A stretch of 64,000 nt of DNA. It comes from Halorubrum lacusprofundi ATCC 49239 (lineage in GTDB: Archaea; Halobacteriota; Halobacteria; Halobacteriales; Haloferacaceae). The notes below the pieces were generated by a model. That model was not told the origin of the DNA. It was given only the letters and a program-made list of their open reading frames with translations, and did not search any database. Where the stretch lies: positions 186,001 through 250,000 of the forward strand of contig NC_012028.1 of assembly GCF_000022205.1 (NCBI RefSeq), in the 5' to 3' direction. A program made the position numbers and the translations under genes. Below, in pieces: positions 10,073 through 18,834 of this stretch (its first letter is position 1; each line of letters starts with the position of its first letter).

Positions 10073-10214
10073 CACTAGATCAGGCAGATTCCAACCGGAT
10101 CAGATGATATCTGCTCCGTCACCAGAGCTCCCCATTGAAATCGGAGAGGTACTACGCTGACCTCCAACAGTGCCTTTTTGCTATGATTGAGGGAGGGTCC
10201 ATAGCCTTCACTCT

Positions 10215-11438
10215 TCAATCGATCTGTTCTAGTGCTTCGGTTGCGACATCACCGAGTTCACCAGCTTCAATATGCGAGTAGCGCTCCCGAACCATCTCCT
10301 CGGAGTTATCCAAGTAACGAGCAGCGACTGTATACCCGAACGCGCGGACAAGCACCTCTCCCATTCCACGTCGGCCGCCGTGGGGAGCAAGATAGTCGTG
10401 TTTCGGATGGTCGATATCGACCTCTGCAGTTTCCGAGAGCCGCTGGAGGATCGACCGTGCGCCGTCTGTTGTGATCGACGGCGGCCGAATATCCTCGTCG
10501 AGCGCCAGCAAGAGGTCTCGGGCATACTCCTCGCGGCGCTCGGCAATTGCGTCCGGGCGTTCCCCTTGGTCGGCTAGCTCATCTTGGATGAGTCCTGCGA
10601 GCGTTCGTTGGTCGAACGTTGGAAACACCGGCCAGCGCTCCGTCGTCGGGTCCAACAGCTGGCGGTAGCTCCGCAGCGGCGAGATCACTGGGTCGGGGAG
10701 ACTGGCGGCGTCCCACTGCTGTTTCTTCCGGTAGACGTCCATACTCCCGTCCTCGAGGGAGAGGTCCTCCCAGCGGACGCCGCGTCGACGCGGGTCGTTC
10801 GGGTCCCGAAGGAGTTCACCGACACGAACGGCCGTGTACGCGAGGACGAACACCAGAGCCCGGTCACGAGCGGACTTGAGCGCCGCGTAGCGCGCTCGTT
10901 GCTTGTCGAGGGGGTCAGTATCCTCCGGGAGTGTCGTGTACGCCTCGACGGCGTCGCGGGCCCGTTCGTCGACGTGCCGAGTGAGGGCGTGGCGCTGCTC
11001 GGACGTCCAGGCCTGCTGGTCGCCGGGCTTGCGGCCGTCGTCTTCCGGCAGCGGCGCCATCGCACTCGCTCGCTGCGCGTAATGGGCCTCGAGATACCCC
11101 TCGTTGACACACCACCCGCACCACGCAGAGATATAGCGGTAATAGGTTTGTACCGTGTTCTGCTTAAGTCCCCGATCTCCACCAAGATGCCGGGCGTACT
11201 CTCGGAACACGCGTTCGTCGAGATCGTCGAAGGTTGGCTCCCGGTCGACGTCGTCGGGGACGATCCCGGTCCAGTGGTCGTCGCCGCGGTCGCCGGCGGC
11301 CCACTCGGCGAACCGCTCGAGCTCGCGGGCTGCGTTGCGTCGATAGTTCCCGCCATCGCCGCCGCGGCCTTTCCCCTTGTCCTGGAGATAGCGCTCGAAG
11401 CTGTCGTCGAGCGCCGTCGAAAGCGCTCGGTCAGGCAT
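10215..11438 (-). CDS. tyrosine recombinase / integrase
   Basis: A 407-aa site-specific recombinase. The N-terminal SAM-like DNA-binding domain (about residues 10-120) includes VQTYYRYISAWCGW. In the catalytic domain, Arg I is in AYTAVRVGELL, a Lys lies in the beta-turn (YRKKQQW), His-x-x-Arg is in PHGGRRG and the nucleophile Tyr is in RERYSHIE near the C-terminus. All catalytic residues are present. It lies just downstream of the palindrome at 11554 and probably serves integration or dimer resolution of the element between ISH3 copies 1 and 2. Confidence 0.88.
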   Translation of the reverse strand: MPDRALSTALDDSFERYLQDKGKGRGGDGGNYRRNAARELERFAEWAAGDRGDDHWTGIVPDDVDREPTFDDLDERVFREYARHLGGDRGLKQNTVQTYYRYISAWCGWCVNEGYLEAHYAQRASAMAPLPEDDGRKPGDQQAWTSEQRHALTRHVDERARDAVEAYTTLPEDTDPLDKQRARYAALKSARDRALVFVLAYTAVRVGELLRDPNDPRRRGVRWEDLSLEDGSMDVYRKKQQWDAASLPDPVISPLRSYRQLLDPTTERWPVFPTFDQRTLAGLIQDELADQGERPDAIAERREEYARDLLLALDEDIRPPSITTDGARSILQRLSETAEVDIDHPKHDYLAPHGGRRGMGEVLVRAFGYTVAARYLDNSEEMVRERYSHIEAGELGDVATEALEQID

Positions 11439-11553
11439 CTACCTGGCCTCCACCGTCCTGCGGACCCGCTCTCGGTGCCTCTACCCTGGGGGAAGCGCCG
11501 TCGTGAGGCGGTTGCAGCATTCGTGCTTCACCGACGGCGTCGGGGTACTTCAA

Positions 11554-11587
11554 AGTGGTCGTGATTACGAGCATAATCAGGACCACT
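11554..11587. repeat. dif-like 34-bp palindrome
   Basis: Two 14-nt arms, AGTGGTCGTGATTA and TAATCAGGACCACT, are inverted with 13 of 14 positions matching, and flank a 6-bp centre. This is the geometry of a tyrosine-recombinase core site (arms plus a 6-8 bp spacer). It lies 116 bp upstream of the recombinase start. It could instead be an operator of the integrase gene. No ORF in 11439-11720 looks real; an AT-rich stretch near 11655-11690 is the only other feature. Confidence 0.5.
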
Positions 11588-11727
11588 CGTTGAATTCGGA
11601 CGATACACCAGATTCGGTAGTTTGGAGACTCCTAACGCCGAATTCCAGCACTAAGAAAATTTATATATTGCATATCGCTATACAAAATCTTGGGTGTTGG
11701 AAGTTGAGACTACGGCGGGTTTAGCGG

Positions 11728-13626
11728 GGCTGTAATGCGTGGTTTCGGACGAATTTGTGAGTGGAGGACGCTTCGAATCCTCTCTCGAGGATCTTCTCGT
11801 GTCGTACTACCGACCAGATCGGTGAATTTCCGAAATTCCCGACAGCGTTGCCACTCAAGAATCCGCATTGCCCCAGACAGAGTATCGCTCTATCCGATTC
11901 CGGTCTCCTTCTTCAACAGCGTGAGCGTATTGTCGGCCGTCACAATGGGCGAGTGCTCGTATTCACCGGTCAACTCGACTTGGACGAGTAGATCGACAGC
12001 CCGCCAGATCGAGTAGAGCAGACACGCAAACGCGAAGTAGAAGAAGCGAAGCCCGAAATCCTTCGACGTCGTCGCAGCCATGAACCGCTTAATCGACCGG
12101 TATCCGCTCTCGATCTCCCAGCGATAGCCGTACTCCGTGAGGTGACCACTCCCGCAATTCGTCATGAACACTGAATACTGTCGATGGTCGTCGTGCTCAG
12201 CGTTCTCTTTGCGGTGGTAGATTAGCGTCGTCTGGTGCCACTCGTTCTTTCCGAGATGCAGCTTCCGGTCGGTCTCGTATCGGTCTCGGTCACGCCGGAG
12301 CAACCGCTTGGCCTGAGCTTTCTCGCTGGTCTGCATCCGTTTCGGAACGACGTAGGAAAGCCCGCGCTGGCTGAGCATCTCCAGAACGTGTTGGCTATCG
12401 AACTCCCGGTCCATCAGGACGTTATCGACATGAACGAGGTCCTCAGCCGAATTCAGCAGGTCCTCGACGATCTCCTTTCGTGACTCTCCTTTCCGTACCG
12501 GGCGCGCGTCCAGCACGATTGGGACGGCGTTCCCGACCAACTGGACCGTCGCCCACTGATAGGCGTACTCGTCGGTCTGCTCTTTCGTCCCGATGATCTC
12601 GTCTTCGTGGCCCGTTCGGTCGCCCGTGAACGGATCGGCTTCGGTGATGTCGATCGCGACGATTCCAGCTCGAAAGAACTCCTCAGTCCCTGCAACCTCT
12701 TCCAGCAGCCGATCGACGGCCTCTCGGTACATCTCCCGAACCGCTGGTATCGAAAGACCGCGAATGTGGTCACGGTGAGCGTGTCCGAGTGGTGTCCGCT
12801 CTCGCGTTGACTCGTAAATGAAGCTCCGAGCACCCTCGTTGGCAGCCAAGTTCTCACGGAGCCCGAGATAGGTCTGCAAGCCCCAGTAGGCGTTCTCGTG
12901 GATCTCACATCCCTCACCGCGATTCAGTGAGAATGCAGGGAAGACGATACGACTGAAGTGGTTGGTGATTTTCTTGGCCCGCTTCAGAACGGTCTGATCG
13001 TCCGGTGCTGAGTCATCTTGATCATCGTTTCGATAGCTGAGCTTTCGGTCTGGTTCTCGTGGAACTATGAGACCCGCATCCTGGGCCTTGATCAGGATCG
13101 TTCGAGCCGCCGTTTCGATTGTCTCGCGGAGTTCGGTCGTGAATCGCTGGTGCCAACTGCGCCATAGAGTCGATTGATCCGGCATACGCTCGAAACCGAG
13201 ATCGCAACGGAGTTCCGGTCGCTGTCGAAGGAACGTCAAGAGTGCCGTTTCGTGGTCCCAACCGTGGATCTCTTTGAGCAAGAACAACCGGACCAACTGC
13301 GGCATCTGATACCGCGTGGAGCCAGAATACTCGTCATGCGGCCCGAAATCGACGTATTTCAGTGGGTACTGCGAGACGAACTCCGCAATCGAGTCGTGGA
13401 CGTCGTGTTCGAACCAGACTCTGGCGACGGTTCGAATGTCCGATTGGAGAGCAGATACCGAACTGCGGTCGTACAGCGGTGTCGACCCGTATGTAGGCCA
13501 TTCGACGTGCTGTAACTGTGCGATAGTTCGAAAGACATCTCGTCGCGATTGCTCTGTTGATGGCATTAGTCGAGAATATTCCGTCCGAGAGACGCTGTAA
13601 GGTCTCCTCAGTCAGGAGATACAGCT
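11728..13626 (-). mobile_element. IS4-type insertion sequence (ends approximate)
   Basis: A single large transposase gene with short flanks on both sides. The only matching end motif I see is GCTGTA near 11729 and its inverse TACAGC near 13620. The exact tips and target duplication could not be fixed by eye. The right side abuts the decayed nrdB fragment. Confidence 0.4.
11890..13566 (-). CDS. IS4 family transposase, 558 aa
   Basis: DDE transposase. Asp is in VAIDITEADPF and in VLMDREFDSQ, followed by YGYRWEIESGYRSIK, which fits the IS4 signature Y-(2)-R-(3)-E-(6)-K exactly. The N-terminal half has a helix-rich DNA-binding region (MPQLVRLFLLKEIHGW). The gene looks complete and starts at ATG 13566. 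It is longer than ISH3 (388 aa) and belongs to a different group. Confidence 0.85.
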   Translation of the reverse strand: MPSTEQSRRDVFRTIAQLQHVEWPTYGSTPLYDRSSVSALQSDIRTVARVWFEHDVHDSIAEFVSQYPLKYVDFGPHDEYSGSTRYQMPQLVRLFLLKEIHGWDHETALLTFLRQRPELRCDLGFERMPDQSTLWRSWHQRFTTELRETIETAARTILIKAQDAGLIVPREPDRKLSYRNDDQDDSAPDDQTVLKRAKKITNHFSRIVFPAFSLNRGEGCEIHENAYWGLQTYLGLRENLAANEGARSFIYESTRERTPLGHAHRDHIRGLSIPAVREMYREAVDRLLEEVAGTEEFFRAGIVAIDITEADPFTGDRTGHEDEIIGTKEQTDEYAYQWATVQLVGNAVPIVLDARPVRKGESRKEIVEDLLNSAEDLVHVDNVLMDREFDSQHVLEMLSQRGLSYVVPKRMQTSEKAQAKRLLRRDRDRYETDRKLHLGKNEWHQTTLIYHRKENAEHDDHRQYSVFMTNCGSGHLTEYGYRWEIESGYRSIKRFMAATTSKDFGLRFFYFAFACLLYSIWRAVDLLVQVELTGEYEHSPIVTADNTLTLLKKETGIG

Positions 13627-13750
13627 ATGCTTCGGAGACAGCTAGGGGACCACGTTGCTATGCGGAACACGGTCGGATGCTACCAGTCGAGGCTACCCCC
13701 GATCTGGTATTCGGTCACCTGCGTCTCGAAGGGATTCTCTTGCTTGTTCA

Positions 13751-14040
13751 GGTTGACTTACTCGGACATCCACGGGAACGGATTGTCAGTCCCGTACTGT
13801 TCCGGTAAGTCTAGTCGTCCAAGGCGCCGGTCGGCAATGTGTTCGACGTACTCGGCGAACTGCTCGGTACCCATGCCAAGTATTTCGTCAGGACACGCCT
13901 CGTAGGTGTAATTTTCTCTAGCTCGACCGCTTCGGTGATCAGGTCGACTACCTCGTCGCCGAACTCGTCGGTCCACACCCTGGGATTCTCCGACAAATCT
14001 GTTTGATGAAATCCACGCCGAAGCCATCAAGGACCGAGGC
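13751..14040 (-). pseudogene. decayed nrdB fragment (class I RNR small subunit, C-terminus)
   Basis: Three minus frames hold successive pieces of an NrdB C-terminus: DFIKQIC, then ENPRVWTDEFGDEVVDL, then YEACPDEILGMG through QFAEYVEHIADRRLGRL and YGTDNPFPWMSE. At least two frameshifts separate them, and it ends at a TAA just after the expected PWMSE. This is a different NrdB from the intact one at 15800, so it marks loss of an older class I reductase gene next to the present operon. Confidence 0.7.
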
Positions 14041-14108
14041 ACGCACACGCCGAGGGGTAGAGTGGCGTAGTTTACATGGACCACTCAATCATACCGGCCG
14101 ATGGGAGA

Positions 14109-15797
14109 TCAGCTCTCACAGGCCTTGCATTCGAGGATGTCTCGGCTGAACTTCTGTGCAGCGTTCACGCTATGTTGGTAGTAGAGACTCTTCACCCCTT
14201 TCTTCCAAGCCTCGATGTAGAGTTGGTTGATCTCCTTGACGCTCACTTCGCTCGGATCAATCGAGACGTTCAGGCTCTGTGCCTGATCGATGTGTTTCTG
14301 CCGCTGCGCTGCCTGGTTGATGATCGCCATCTGTGGGATCTCGGCGAAGGTTTTGAACACCTCCTTCTCCTCGTCGGTCAGGCAGTCGAGGTGTTGCACG
14401 CTCCCGTCGTTCTGTGCGATGCTGTCCCAGACCTCGCGCCCGTCTCTGCCTCGCTCTTTCAGTATCGCCTCAAGGAACCGGTTCTTCTGCGTCGACTTCA
14501 GCTTCGCACCGTCGCGGACGAAGTAGTTCGACTTCAGTGGCTCGATGCTCGGACTGACTTGGCCCAGAATGACACTGCTTGATTTCGTCGGGGCTACACT
14601 CATCGTCGTCGTGTTACGCCGACCGTATCCTTCGAGCATCTCCGGTTCGCCGAACTCATCGGCTAGCTCTTCGCTCGCCTCGTAACTTTTCTCTCTAATC
14701 GTCCGGAATATCTGTTCGTTCTCCTGCATTGCCTCCATGCTGTCGAACGGGATCATATTGCTCTGGAGGTAACTGTGCCAACCGAGCACGCCGATTCCTA
14801 CTGCACGGTGACGCTTGGCGAATCGCACAGCGCGCTCCATGAACTGCGTCCCCTCTGCCTTCTGAATGAACTCCTCCATCACGGCGTCGAGGAAGCGCGT
14901 CAGAGTTTCAACTGCATCCGTGTCCTTCCACTCGTCGTAGTGGAGAGCATTCATACTTGAGAGACAGCAGACGAAACTCTCATCCGGTGTGGCTGGTAGT
15001 GCTATCTCGGTACACAGGTTGGATGCATTTATTTCGTAGTCCTTGTCCTTGTAGACCTGTGGCTTCCCCTCATTCATGTTGTCTCTGAAGATGATATAGG
15101 GGACGCCGATATTGATTCGTGTCTCGATGATCTTTGCCCACGTCTCTCTCTTTTCCTCATCACCATCGACCATTTCTTGGAACCACTCATCACCGATGAT
15201 GACACCGTAAAAAATATCCTGTACCGGATCACCCTCGGTCTTGATGTTGAGCCATTCTTCGAGGTCATCATGTTCAACATCGATATATCCTGCAAACTGA
15301 CCTCTTCGAGTTTCGCCCTGACTCACCACATTGATAGCAGTGTCGAACAGTTCTGTGAAACTGTAACTCCCATTACTCTTACCGTTGTTCGTTATTGGGC
15401 TGCCTCGTGGCCGGATGTCACCGAAGTATCCGCTTGTACCTCCGCCCAACTTAGTCATTTCACCCACTTCGGCGTGGGTGTAGAGAATACTCTCCATGTT
15501 GTCTTCCATGTAGCTGCCGAAGCAGCTGATAGGGAGGCCACTGTCCAGTCCAAAGTTCGCCCAGACTGGGCTTGCGAGACTGTAGAACCCTCTACTCATG
15601 TAGTCGTAAAACCTGTCTGCGAAGCCCTCTTCATCCAGGATCTCTTCAGCGTTCTCTGCTATCTGTCTGATCCTTTCCTTCGGTTCGACCCCTTCAATCA
15701 GGTATCCTTCTCTGAGGAACTCTTTGCTGTCCTCGTTCAACCAGTAGAAGGGTTCTTTGTGCTGTTCTCTGACTTGTGTGAGTTCTGCTTGTGCCAT
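14109..15797 (-). CDS. nrdA: ribonucleoside-diphosphate reductase large subunit
   Basis: A 562-aa class I NrdA that makes deoxyribonucleotides with NrdB. Active-site Cys is in PISCFGSYM; the radical-site motif is NLCTE, followed by the second redox Cys region FVCCLSSMN. The radical-transfer Tyr pair is in SLYYQHS. The C-terminal redox pair is CKAC at the very end. It lacks the N-terminal ATP-cone, as do short virus- and plasmid-type NrdA proteins. It starts 2 bp after the nrdB stop, so nrdR-orf-nrdB-nrdA form one operon. Confidence 0.92.
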   Translation of the reverse strand: MAQAELTQVREQHKEPFYWLNEDSKEFLREGYLIEGVEPKERIRQIAENAEEILDEEGFADRFYDYMSRGFYSLASPVWANFGLDSGLPISCFGSYMEDNMESILYTHAEVGEMTKLGGGTSGYFGDIRPRGSPITNNGKSNGSYSFTELFDTAINVVSQGETRRGQFAGYIDVEHDDLEEWLNIKTEGDPVQDIFYGVIIGDEWFQEMVDGDEEKRETWAKIIETRINIGVPYIIFRDNMNEGKPQVYKDKDYEINASNLCTEIALPATPDESFVCCLSSMNALHYDEWKDTDAVETLTRFLDAVMEEFIQKAEGTQFMERAVRFAKRHRAVGIGVLGWHSYLQSNMIPFDSMEAMQENEQIFRTIREKSYEASEELADEFGEPEMLEGYGRRNTTTMSVAPTKSSSVILGQVSPSIEPLKSNYFVRDGAKLKSTQKNRFLEAILKERGRDGREVWDSIAQNDGSVQHLDCLTDEEKEVFKTFAEIPQMAIINQAAQRQKHIDQAQSLNVSIDPSEVSVKEINQLYIEAWKKGVKSLYYQHSVNAAQKFSRDILECKACES

Positions 15798-15799
15798 TG

Positions 15800-16810
15800 T
15801 TAGAACATCTCCTTGGCTGTAACGCTCTGCGTGTGTTTGTTGTATGTGGTCGATCGCTTGCTGAAGAAATCATTGTCCTTCGTCATCATGATATCCTCAT
15901 CGAACCAGCGAGTCTCGTCAAGTAGGTCATCATCTGTTTCGAACATTGGATATACTCCGACATTCTCTAGACTCTGATTGAATCGGTCTTTTAAGAACTC
16001 ATTTACATACTCTCGCGGTAGAAATTGGAGTTCTCCCTCTCCAAAAATCCAGTCGAGCATACCCATCTCTGCCTCGTAAGCCCGCCGACATGCTTCTCGA
16101 ATCTCTGCTTCGAATTCATCATCGAACAGGCCTGGGTTCTCTTCTCTGATCGTGTCAACCAGTTCTACTCCGAACAGTCCGTGAATCTGTTCTTCCTTGC
16201 TGGTCGCCTCAACAGCGTTCGCAATTCCTTTGAATTTCTTCTCATACTTGTCGAAGCTTGTCATGATAAGGAATTGGCTGAACAGTGAGACGTGTTCAAC
16301 GAACATACTGAACAGAAGGATGCTCATCACATACCCTTTTGTATCATCACTTTGACCACGCTCAAGGCATTCGTCAAGATACTCGATTCTGTCTTTTACA
16401 GCCGGGACTTCAGTAACTTCTTCGAAATCTCCTGTAATCCCCAACACATCGAGTAGATGACTGTAGGCGTCCATGTGTCGCACTTCACTCTCTGCGAAGG
16501 TCATGCCGACACTGCCTATTTCTGCTTTGGGCATCTCTTCGTAGATATCTGACCAGAATGTCTTCACCTGCACCTCGATCTGTGCGATAGCCAACATCGT
16601 CCGTTTGATAACGGTCTTCTCGGCCGGAGTTGTGTTGACCTTGAAGTCTTGAACATCTCCCGAGAAGTTGAACTCCGTGTGAACCCAGTAGCTGTTCCGT
16701 ATCGCATCCTTGTAATCAAGGAAATCATTGTATTCATACGGTTTGAGCTGTGTTCGTTCCGAGAAGATGTCAGTCGCTGTATCACCACCTGTGGTTTTAT
16801 TTTCAGTCAT
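15800..16810 (-). CDS. nrdB: ribonucleoside-diphosphate reductase small subunit
   Basis: A 336-aa diiron radical subunit. The iron ligands and radical Tyr are in ESEVRHMDAYSHLL (ExxH, then Tyr four residues on). A second set is in VEHVSLF and EEQIHGLFG. The C-terminal tail ends TAKEMF. All key residues are there, so it should be active with NrdA. It starts at ATG 16810, overlapping the end of the small ORF upstream. Confidence 0.92.
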   Translation of the reverse strand: MTENKTTGGDTATDIFSERTQLKPYEYNDFLDYKDAIRNSYWVHTEFNFSGDVQDFKVNTTPAEKTVIKRTMLAIAQIEVQVKTFWSDIYEEMPKAEIGSVGMTFAESEVRHMDAYSHLLDVLGITGDFEEVTEVPAVKDRIEYLDECLERGQSDDTKGYVMSILLFSMFVEHVSLFSQFLIMTSFDKYEKKFKGIANAVEATSKEEQIHGLFGVELVDTIREENPGLFDDEFEAEIREACRRAYEAEMGMLDWIFGEGELQFLPREYVNEFLKDRFNQSLENVGVYPMFETDDDLLDETRWFDEDIMMTKDNDFFSKRSTTYNKHTQSVTAKEMF

Positions 16811-16976
16811 TGGGACGTACCCGGGAGGAAACGTCCGCTGTTGGTTGGCTTCTATTTCCGTCGTTCTTGGTTCGGTGCGCTCGAATGCACCCGTGTCGCT
16901 TTCTGTACGTCTGTTCGTGGTCTATGCTCATCCGGTCGAGGAGTGACCGAACATCCGTTTGATCTGTGTGTGTCAT
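16803..16976 (-). CDS. possible 57-aa protein between nrdR and nrdB
   Basis: The ATG at 16976 overlaps the nrdR stop (ATGA), and its TGA at 16803-16805 lies just inside the nrdB start. The product begins MTHTDQTDVRSLLDRM and is rich in Arg, His and Thr with one Cys. The double overlap leaves no free gap in the operon, which is why I keep it. It has no recognisable domain and is not a glutaredoxin (no CxxC). It may simply be a translated bridge that couples nrdB to nrdR. Confidence 0.4.
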   Translation of the reverse strand: MTHTDQTDVRSLLDRMSIDHEQTYRKRHGCIRAHRTKNDGNRSQPTADVSSRVRPND

Positions 16977-17461
16977 TGTGAGTCGTTCGGGGCTTCGAAG
17001 TCGTCTATTTCTGCGTTCAAGACTGCATCGAGTTCGCGGAGGAACTCCTGGGGTTCCGAGAACGCCTTGTACACGGAGACGAACCGAATGTACGCGACTT
17101 TGTCGAGGTCACGCAACCGATCAGAGACAAGTTCACCGATGAGACTCGAAGAGACGAGACGTGTCTCTCGGTCTTGAAGCGCGCTCTCAATGTCGTCGAC
17201 GAGAGTCGTCACCGTTGTCTCGGACACGTCACGCTTCTCTACGGCTCGTTCGATCCCTGCACGAAGCTTCGTACGGTTGAATGGCTCGATGGTTCCGTTG
17301 CGTTTCTTCACCTGGAGGGAGTCCCACTCCGGACGTTCGTAGGTCGTAAAGCGGAACGAACAGCGTTGACACTCACGGCGCCGCCGGACGGAGGTTCCGT
17401 CGGCGCTGGTCTCGGTATCGATGACGCGTGTTTGCTCGTCCCCGCAGTCCGGGCAGTTCAT
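16973..17461 (-). CDS. nrdR: transcriptional repressor NrdR
   Basis: 162 aa from the ATG at 17461; the longer upstream frame is not used because MNCPDCGDEQ is the standard start. It has an N-terminal zinc ribbon (CPDCG and CQRC) with the Arg-rich RRRRE, then an ATP-cone domain (KKRNGTIEPFNRTKL). NrdR senses nucleotides through the ATP-cone and represses ribonucleotide reductase genes. Here it heads the nrd operon and very likely controls itself through the boxes at 17493-17537. Confidence 0.92.
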   Translation of the reverse strand: MNCPDCGDEQTRVIDTETSADGTSVRRRRECQRCSFRFTTYERPEWDSLQVKKRNGTIEPFNRTKLRAGIERAVEKRDVSETTVTTLVDDIESALQDRETRLVSSSLIGELVSDRLRDLDKVAYIRFVSVYKAFSEPQEFLRELDAVLNAEIDDFEAPNDSQ

Positions 17462-17492
17462 CGTTGTCACTAGTTGTCCCTCCAGCTCCTTA

Positions 17493-17537
17493 ACCCCATA
17501 TGTGGGGGCTATCGCTTTCAGCCACAATATCTGGTGC
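17493..17537 (-). promoter_or_regulatory. tandem NrdR boxes in the nrd promoter
   Basis: Two 16-bp partial palindromes, ACCCCATATGTGGGGG (17493-17508) and CCACAATATCTGGTGC (17522-17537), start 29 bp apart, close to three helical turns. The second matches the bacterial NrdR-box consensus (ACAC-WATATATW-GTGT) at about 12 of 16 positions. A TATA-like AAAATTTTAT (17551-17560, read on the minus strand) lies just upstream, so the boxes sit at the likely transcription start, as expected for a repressor site. Confidence 0.6.
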
Positions 17538-17764
17538 CAGCGGCACCCACATAAAATTTTCCCAATCAGATTGACGTAACACAACTAAACTTGTATTAGT
17601 TGGTGGAGTAAAGTAGATGGGATTGCCTGCGAAGCAAGAACAGACAATCACCCATCTCTGGAAATGTGTATTACTCAGACATCTCCGCGAGTTTTTGTCG
17701 GCGCTCTTGGCGTTGCTCTACTGCGATATCGCGCAGTTCTTTCTGGGCTTCTGTTGGACATTGA

Positions 17765-18460
17765 AGCGTCGGGACAGTTGTCGGAGTTTCGCTCGCGTCA
17801 AGGGCGACGATCAGTGCATCGCCTGACTTCCAATTCCACAGTTCAGACGACGTCGACTCCCAACCCAAATCAAGCGCCAAGGAAGCAACTCACGATCCAT
17901 ATCACCCGGAGAATTTCGATCTCGTAGCATTCACTCCGTCTCCGAGGGATTACGATGCCTCTTCGAATTTCTTGGATCAGAACCGTGATCCACGGAAAGC
18001 GAAAGGTGTGTTCAAGAGTCGCGTTATCAAAGCTTGTTTCGATGGGAAGCCCAGATTAGTTGAGAATTATAATTTCGGGAAGCCGGAGTATGAACAGCCT
18101 CGAAGCGCGCCGGAGCAGCTCCCGTCGCATTTGGTGATGATGGTGAACGAGATCGCGGACGCAGACACGTTCTTTGGGTTGTTACTGGATCCCTTGAACA
18201 AGACGGTGGTGTCGGGGCATGTTCTCCAGGTATCTGTTGTACAGGCAACGCAAGTCACTGAGGAAGGCCGGTCGCTTCGTTTGTGGAATCAATCCGAGAT
18301 TGACCGCATGACCAGTATTGTGAAAGAACACGAAGGCCGGGTTCGGAATGCGTTCATCGATCCATATGAGGGGCAATCAGATCACTGGGTGGACGACCGT
18401 GACTACGATCATCCCTCGCTCCGATTCGATCTTCCGAAAAGTATTGAAAACCAATTGTGA
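17765..18460 (+). CDS. hypothetical protein, start unclear
   Basis: An open frame of about 230 codons after a stop at 17762. The part from 17840 looks like a real halophilic protein (DPYHPENFDLVAF, then NRDPRKAKGVFKSRVIKACF, with an acidic middle and SIENQL end). The only start codon in frame is a TTG at 17972, well inside the convincing region. So the 5' end is missing, shifted or uses an odd codon. A 69-aa minus-strand frame at 17671-17880 is also open. I do not recognise the family. 18461-18692 holds no gene. Confidence 0.4.
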   Translation, partial: SVGTVVGVSLASRATISASPDFQFHSSDDVDSQPKSSAKEATHDPYHPENFDLVAFTPSPRDYDASSNFLDQNRDPRKAKGVFKSRVIKACFDGKPRLVENYNFGKPEYEQPRSAPEQLPSHLVMMVNEIADADTFFGLLLDPLNKTVVSGHVLQVSVVQATQVTEEGRSLRLWNQSEIDRMTSIVKEHEGRVRNAFIDPYEGQSDHWVDDRDYDHPSLRFDLPKSIENQL

Positions 18461-18834
18461 AAATAGTTCTCTGTTTTCTAATCTACAGGGATTGAAGCGA
18501 GTACACAGATTATTTCTATTGAATATGTTCTGTGTGGTGTAGCTACTGATTCTACTTCGCCTATCCCGCATTTTTGTTCTTTTCTGACTTGCTCACCTAC
18601 TCCACCTATTTCACCTATTATGTCTATTGCGACTGTTTCAGTGACTTTGTCTATTGTTCTTCAGTTCACTGAATCCCTCCGCCCTACTTCTGCTATCTTT
18701 TCACAAGGAGAGAATCCCGCCGTTTACGGCGGGCGTGGATCCGACACTTGCTGACCAGTCCACCGATGACACTCTGGCCGGATATTCCACGGTAATCCAC
18801 AACTATTAAGTAACTGGTTCTACATAGGCTATGT

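Noticed and set aside
10584-11564. 326-aa plus-strand frame
   Set aside because: Antisense of the integrase, which has all catalytic residues.
11700-11890. A tRNA gene as integration site near the recombinase
   Set aside because: No cloverleaf or T-loop GTTCRANNC pattern with a matching acceptor stem was found here.
11728-13626. Exact ends of the 558-aa IS4 element
   Set aside because: Only a six-base end match is visible and no clear target duplication, so the limits are given as approximate.
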